A stretch of DNA of 64,000 nucleotides, from positions 124,001 to 188,000 of the forward strand of contig JABHSK010000001.1 of assembly GCA_018669975.1 (NCBI GenBank), read 5' to 3'. The position numbers and the translations under genes are program-made. The notes under the pieces were generated by a model. It made no database searches and was not told the origin of the DNA. It was given only the letters and a program-made list of their open reading frames with translations. Below, in pieces: positions 59,980 to 64,000 of this stretch (its first letter is position 1; each line of letters begins with the position of its first letter). This stretch comes from Candidatus Parcubacteria bacterium. Its GTDB lineage: Bacteria > Patescibacteria > ABY1 > UBA1558 > GWA2-36-10.

Positions 59980-60471
59980 TCAGGAGTTTTCTAATTTTTC
60001 CAAAACAATATCTATTTCATGCCTAACATTATCAAACATCGGTAGATCCTTCATTTCTTCAAGTGAAAACCAACCAATATTATGAGACTCCTCTATTTGA
60101 TGATTGACCTCCTGCATTGGCACCTCTATCACATAAACAAAATCTAAATGATAGTGCTCAGGGAAATCACCATAGGGATCTATTCTTTCTTCCAATAAAA
60201 AAGTAGGTAAAGGCAAAATATTAGCCCGCTCATCAATAACTTTAACATCCTTTAAAAAAGCTTGAATATCAACACCTGATTCTTCTTTGACCTCACGCAC
60301 TGCTGCTTCAACTGGATTTTCCATTGGCTCGATGTGGCCGCCTGGTGGCATCCATTTGTCATATTTAATATGATGCGTCAACAAAAACTTTCGTGGTTTC
60401 ATTTTAGAAACTATAAAGACTGTAGCCGTATAATGTTTCTCCCCTAAATTAGGTATTATTTTTTTATCCAT
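59980..60471 (-). CDS. Nudix hydrolase
   Basis: A 163-aa Nudix protein. The box runs GGHIEPMENPVEAAVREVKE followed by ESGV at about residues 41-64, with the REVKEE metal-binding core intact. The C-terminal half has the DFVYVIEVPMQEV strand pattern of MutT-type enzymes. It is one of four Nudix-fold proteins in this window and is not linked to the NAD cluster by position. Substrate unknown. Confidence 0.9.
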   Translation of the reverse strand: MDKKIIPNLGEKHYTATVFIVSKMKPRKFLLTHHIKYDKWMPPGGHIEPMENPVEAAVREVKEESGVDIQAFLKDVKVIDERANILPLPTFLLEERIDPYGDFPEHYHLDFVYVIEVPMQEVNHQIEESHNIGWFSLEEMKDLPMFDNVRHEIDIVLEKLENS

Positions 60472-60533
60472 AAAATAATTTTAACACACTTACTCTAGAA
60501 AACAAAAATATGAATTATGCTATAATATAAACA

Positions 60534-61193
60534 ATGGCTAAAGATATATTCCATCAATCTATTAAACAAAAAATTTGGACTAACTCTTTTGTGTTCTCTC
60601 TAATAGTTTTTGTGTTGTTTATTTTAGCTACGGCTTTACTAGAAAAACCATTTAGCCTCCTAACTATTAATAGAGCCATGGCTGGTACTTCCGCTATTAT
60701 GTTTGCTGCTGCTTTTTCTCTGAGTGGCTTTTGTTACTATTGGGATTTTCTAGACACTAAGATAGCCTACCGCAAATACCTAGGCTTATTGGGATTTTGG
60801 TATGCACTGGCTTATTCAATATCTTTATTAATAGTAGACCCAGAGAGATATCTAATTGGTTTTACAAAAAACTTTTTTACTGCCGATATTCTACTAGGCC
60901 TAATGTCCATGACTATCTTTGGATTCATTGCCATTATTTCCAATGATAAAATAATGCTAAAAATGGGTCCTCACCGTTGGCGAAAAACTCTAAGACTTGG
61001 CTATCTGGCCTGGGTATTACTAGCCCTAAGAGCATATCTTATAGAAAAAAATCTATGGCTAGAATATTTCCAATCTCTTGAGGGCTTCCCACCACCACGA
61101 TTACTCTTATCATTGTTAGTGGTTGCCGTAATAATTTTTAGATTATCTATTACATTTTCTAAATGTTTTAAATTTAAAAAAATTAACAAATAA
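60534..61193 (+). CDS. Six-helix membrane protein, ferric-reductase-like layout
   Basis: A 219-aa integral membrane protein with about six helices. The order is reminiscent of MsrQ/ferric-reductase-type b-heme proteins (SGFCYYWDF, GPHRWRKTLRLGYLAWVLLA with the HxWRxLHRLxY-like signature), but the paired heme histidines within the membrane are not evident. It sits 4 nt upstream of the DoxX-like gene, which suggests a membrane redox role for the pair. Confidence 0.6.
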   Translation: MAKDIFHQSIKQKIWTNSFVFSLIVFVLFILATALLEKPFSLLTINRAMAGTSAIMFAAAFSLSGFCYYWDFLDTKIAYRKYLGLLGFWYALAYSISLLIVDPERYLIGFTKNFFTADILLGLMSMTIFGFIAIISNDKIMLKMGPHRWRKTLRLGYLAWVLLALRAYLIEKNLWLEYFQSLEGFPPPRLLLSLLVVAVIIFRLSITFSKCFKFKKINK

Positions 61194-61197
61194 AAAT

Positions 61198-61689
61198 ATG
61201 GTTTACACTGCAAAACATTATCTGAGGGGTTTATTAAGAATAACTATGGGCTGGATATTCCTTTGGGCTTTTTTAGATAAACTATTTGGCCTAGGCTTTG
61301 CCACTGAAGCCGGTAAATCCTGGCTAGACGGCACTTCGCCAACTACTGGCTTCTTAAAATTTGGCACTAGCGGACCCTTGTCCACTTTTTTTCAATCTCT
61401 AGCTAGTAATATGTTGGTTGATTGGTTGTTTATGCTAGGTTTATTATTAATTGGCTTAGCATTAATTTTAGGAATTGCTATGCGCCTAGCTTGTTGGAGT
61501 GGTGCTCTACTTATGTTATTAATGTATGTAGCAATACTTCTACCTGAGCATAACCCAATAATAGATGAACATATAATCTATTTGCTAGTGCTACTATTAC
61601 TGCTCAAGACTAAAGCCGGATACCCTCTAGGTTTAGGTGGTTGGTGGTCTAATCTAAACCTTGTACAAAAAGCAAAGTGGTTGCAATAA
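61198..61689 (+). CDS. DoxX-like membrane protein
   Basis: A 163-aa four-helix membrane protein. The first helix carries LRITMGWIFLWAFLDKLFGL, the typical start of the DoxX/TQO-small-subunit group, followed by a long outside loop (SWLDGTSPTTGFLKFGTSGP) and three further helices. Members associate with thiosulfate or respiratory redox in some bacteria, but the role here is unknown. It follows the preceding membrane gene by 4 nt. Confidence 0.8.
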   Translation: MVYTAKHYLRGLLRITMGWIFLWAFLDKLFGLGFATEAGKSWLDGTSPTTGFLKFGTSGPLSTFFQSLASNMLVDWLFMLGLLLIGLALILGIAMRLACWSGALLMLLMYVAILLPEHNPIIDEHIIYLLVLLLLLKTKAGYPLGLGGWWSNLNLVQKAKWLQ

Positions 61690-61711
61690 AAAAAGCCCCG
61701 TCGTTGACGGG
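61688..61711 (-). terminator. Intrinsic terminator of the zinc-ribbon gene
   Basis: CCCGTC-AAC-GACGGG followed by GCTTTTTTT on the minus strand, about 15 nt past the stop of the gene at 61727. It may also serve the DoxX-like gene on the plus strand. Confidence 0.75.
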
Positions 61712-61726
61712 ACCGATACTATTGAC

Positions 61727-61957
61727 TCAATTGGTCGCTTGTAGGAGACGCTTGTTCCAGCTTTGCCAGGTGGTATAACCACAATGCGTGCACTTGTAGC
61801 CGACAGCACCACTGCTGTCCTGATCAAAGGAAACGTAGAAACCTTGCTCGCAATCGGGGCAAGCTCCGTTGTTCCACTCACGATTTTCCTGATGCCTGGC
61901 CCAGATACAGCCGCCAATCATGGCAGCCAAAACTAAGATGGGTAGTACGATGAGCAT
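61727..61957 (-). CDS. Membrane-anchored zinc-ribbon protein, 76 aa
   Basis: A single N-terminal helix (about residues 3-19) and a short outside or inside domain with CPDCEQGF and CTHCGYTT, two CxxC pairs about 20 residues apart. A strong AGGAGG precedes the start and codon use is GC-rich, like the NAD cluster and the GHKL gene that follows. Function unknown. Confidence 0.75.
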   Translation of the reverse strand: MLIVLPILVLAAMIGGCIWARHQENREWNNGACPDCEQGFYVSFDQDSSGAVGYKCTHCGYTTWQSWNKRLLQATN

Positions 61958-62055
61958 GGACTTTCCTCCTGTTGAGATTGTCTGTGACTAGGAATATATT
62001 GAACATAGAACTGCATAATATATACCAAAATAACACATTTGTCAATAATAAAAAG

Positions 62056-62080
62056 CCCCGCCGAGTTCACCTCGGCGGGG
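62056..62080 (-). terminator. Intrinsic terminator after the GHKL gene
   Basis: CCCCGCCGAG/CTCGGCGGGG (10 bp), then CTTTTTATT on the minus strand. Confidence 0.88.
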
Positions 62081-62100
62081 TTATATTTATCAATCAAGAT

Positions 62101-63807
62101 TTAGCTCTTCTTAGCAGAAGAGGTGCGTCGTCGACCACTAAGGCGGTCTCCATGCACAATATTATGAACCATGAAACTCAAGGTCTCACTGATAACGTTA
62201 CCAACAATAGCTTCATTGTCATCGTTGCTTAGCATCAGCTGACTGATGGCAAAAGTAGCTACGGTCTCAATATAACGCATCAGACTGGTGTCGGTCTCTT
62301 CGCATTCGAACCAATAACGGTGACTCGTATTGAATGTCAACACGCCCGTCTTCATATCGAACTTGAAGGGCTCACCACTAGTGCCGACCTCATCAAAGTC
62401 GAGCTGCAGACCAGTGGAATGTCCCCGAACCAGTTGGCGCCTATGGCCTTCCGGACCGGTAACAGTACCAGGCTGGTGCTCTGGCAGATCAGTGTCAGGC
62501 TCACCTCGGGATTCACCCTTGGCTTCAGAATTAGCCTTGTCCTGATTACCTCGGGTAGCCACTGACTTCTTCTTCTGCCTACCGACAGGCTTGGCCTTTT
62601 TATGGCCTGCACCAATAGTTCCAACCTTGAATTCCTTGATCAGATCACGCAGACCCTGGCTGTCGAGCAGACCTTCGACCACTTTGAGTGCTCTCAGTCC
62701 CAACTTCTGGAAGCGGGCTTCCCGAATGTGTGACTCGACAATGTCCAGGTGCTTCTGACCAATATCTTCAAACCATCTTTCAATACAGACACACATACCA
62801 ACTAGGGCGTCGTTAGCCACAAACCTTTTGCGACCAGCGTCCAATTCAACTCCCTGACAAGCAATTTCGCCTTCGAAAATGCCAGACCTGAGAGCCTGAA
62901 TTGCCCCGTCGGACAAAATGCCGTCTATCGAATTCCAAAAAGATCTACTACTGCTAGGAATACGGAAATCATCTCCGATTTCTCCAAAGCAGACGCTGCC
63001 CTTACGAGCACCACGCGGAGTCTTCTTGGCGATAAAAACGCGAAAGCGAGTTTCCCCACAATCTTCACTAACATAGACTGCCTCATCTAGAGGTCGTCCT
63101 TCATATTCTTTGGCCACTACTTGCAACTGAGCACGTACGTTGTCCTCACTGATAAAATCAATCTGCACTACCGTGTCAAGCTTGCGCATGACTGGACCAA
63201 ACTTATCCAGAATCTGTTCAGCAAGATCCTGAGCAGTCATCCGGGTAATAGTCCGATCCTTAATAATGCCCCAAGCCTTAATCCTGGTGCGCCAAGGTAC
63301 GAAGAAAGAATCTCCGGAACGATGACGTTTAGGGTTGGCACGAGTAGCATGATATTTGATCTGCGGCCGTTCCTTGAGAGGAATAGCACCAGTATCACTC
63401 ATACCACCGATATCACCAGTGTCGAATGTCCACTCCAAGAACCCAGTCTGACCAGGCGTCTTGCGGTAATGGCAAGACGTGAAGGTAAACTTTTCGCACT
63501 TACCCAAATATGAAATCATACCACGGCCCCAGCGACCCATCTTGTCGCGACTCTTCACGGTCTTACCGATTTGAGTCAGACACTGTTCGAATTTGACTCG
63601 GGTCACACCCTGGCCATTATCGACGATGTCCAAACCGCGTTTTTTAAGATTGATACGGATACCAATAAGCGTAGCCTTGGCGTCTAGAGCATTTTGAACT
63701 TGCTCCAGTGTCGCATCCAATAAAGATGGATAAGTACCGGCCACCATCATCAATATTTGACCAAGATTAACATTAATCGTACTTTGACTTCCTTTTTCAG
63801 GTGTCAT
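62101..63807 (-). CDS. GHKL-type (Hsp90/MutL/MORC-like) ATPase protein
   Basis: A 568-aa protein. The Bergerat ATP-binding fold is at about residues 25-110: EQVQNALDAKAT (N-box), LDIVDNGQGVTR (G1) and KMGRWGRGMISYLG (G2), all well kept. Residues about 180-350 resemble the transducer domain. A charged linker (about 400-470, Lys/Gly/Glu-rich) precedes a C-terminal helical region with YWFECEETDTSLMRYIETVA. It is not histidine kinase, GyrB or MutL by outline; MORC-like or Hsp90-like ATPases with unknown clients come closest. Start follows GGGAGGGAAG and overlaps the upstream frame by 4 nt. Confidence 0.78.
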   Translation of the reverse strand: MTPEKGSQSTINVNLGQILMMVAGTYPSLLDATLEQVQNALDAKATLIGIRINLKKRGLDIVDNGQGVTRVKFEQCLTQIGKTVKSRDKMGRWGRGMISYLGKCEKFTFTSCHYRKTPGQTGFLEWTFDTGDIGGMSDTGAIPLKERPQIKYHATRANPKRHRSGDSFFVPWRTRIKAWGIIKDRTITRMTAQDLAEQILDKFGPVMRKLDTVVQIDFISEDNVRAQLQVVAKEYEGRPLDEAVYVSEDCGETRFRVFIAKKTPRGARKGSVCFGEIGDDFRIPSSSRSFWNSIDGILSDGAIQALRSGIFEGEIACQGVELDAGRKRFVANDALVGMCVCIERWFEDIGQKHLDIVESHIREARFQKLGLRALKVVEGLLDSQGLRDLIKEFKVGTIGAGHKKAKPVGRQKKKSVATRGNQDKANSEAKGESRGEPDTDLPEHQPGTVTGPEGHRRQLVRGHSTGLQLDFDEVGTSGEPFKFDMKTGVLTFNTSHRYWFECEETDTSLMRYIETVATFAISQLMLSNDDNEAIVGNVISETLSFMVHNIVHGDRLSGRRRTSSAKKS

Positions 63808-64000
63808 TCTTCCCTCCCTTTTTTATCTAGAGTTAACTTTCTCGATTCCTTACTACATAATCCGTGCAAAGCTTGGGCTGCATTATACAAACCATCATCT
63901 GATATACTACGCCGCAATTGACGGCGATCATTATCAGAAAACTCATCTGACAAAACAGCTTGAGCTAAAGGCAAAAGAGCCTCTACTTGTCCCTTCAATG
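63804..64000 (-). CDS. Partial gene at the window edge
   Basis: An open minus-strand frame enters from beyond 64000 and ends at 63804, overlapping the GHKL start by 4 nt (coupled translation). The visible 64 residues are helical with LRRSISDDGLYNAAQALHGL; no domain can be named. The start lies outside the window. Confidence 0.6.
   Translation of the reverse strand, partial: LKGQVEALLPLAQAVLSDEFSDNDRRQLRRSISDDGLYNAAQALHGLCSKESRKLTLDKKGREE

Noticed and set aside
1..64000. CRISPR arrays, IS elements or retron reverse transcriptases
   Set aside because: No regular spaced repeats, transposase signatures or RT motifs were seen in the window.

Overview
The window looks like a contig from an ultra-small, AT-rich bacterium of the Patescibacteria/CPR type. 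This is inferred from the compact gene set, the strongly AT-rich backbone, the style of the secreted repeat proteins and a shortened aspartyl-tRNA synthetase; no 16S gene is present to prove it. Most genes are on the minus strand and tightly packed.

Layout. 1-1.8 kb: chromosomal rlmN and a Nudix gene. 1.8-30.3 kb: an integrated element of about 28.4 kb. Its insertion cut a host tRNA-Thr(GGT) exactly at the anticodon loop. The 3' half is at 1778-1822, the 5' half at 30256-30292, and the 7-bp loop is repeated at both ends. The element carries its own complete and differently sequenced tRNA-Thr(GGT) at 30063-30138. It encodes two tyrosine recombinases (one near each end), a replication-initiator-like protein, many small, zinc-ribbon and membrane proteins, an SppA-type protease, a secreted trypsin-like protease, a promoter/terminator-bounded ncRNA, a nuclease-rich block that may be defensive (PD-(D/E)XK-like, GIY-YIG, two-HKD PLD protein, unknown 554-aa protein, DUF2779-like protein), and a restriction-modification operon with two methyltransferases and an HNH endonuclease.

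30.3-46.2 kb: chromosomal backbone with tRNA-Tyr, a TPR protein, fructose-bisphosphate aldolase, triosephosphate isomerase, a D,D-carboxypeptidase, a pseudouridine synthase, ScpB/ScpA, AspRS, tRNA-Thr(CGT), AsnRS and an RND efflux pump with its adaptor. Between scpA and aspS are three consecutive small transcription units, each with its own sigma70-type promoter and intrinsic terminator. One shows a copy of the 16S anti-Shine-Dalgarno sequence in a hairpin loop.

46.3-57.0 kb (plus strand): an NrtR-type regulator with a palindromic operator over its own promoter and a matching 21-bp box upstream of the next genes, then a PP2C phosphatase - kinase - vWA set (TerY-P-like triad) interleaved with NAD salvage genes (nicotinamidase-like, Nudix, an unknown Rossmann-like protein, PncB, Prs, NadE). 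These genes are visibly richer in GC and have strong Shine-Dalgarno sites, unlike the AT-rich backbone. NadD is not in the cluster.

57.0-64.0 kb: ABC exporter, tRNA-Asn, another sRNA candidate, a four-helix membrane protein, Nudix, two small membrane proteins, a zinc-ribbon membrane protein and a GHKL-type ATPase whose upstream partner runs off the window.
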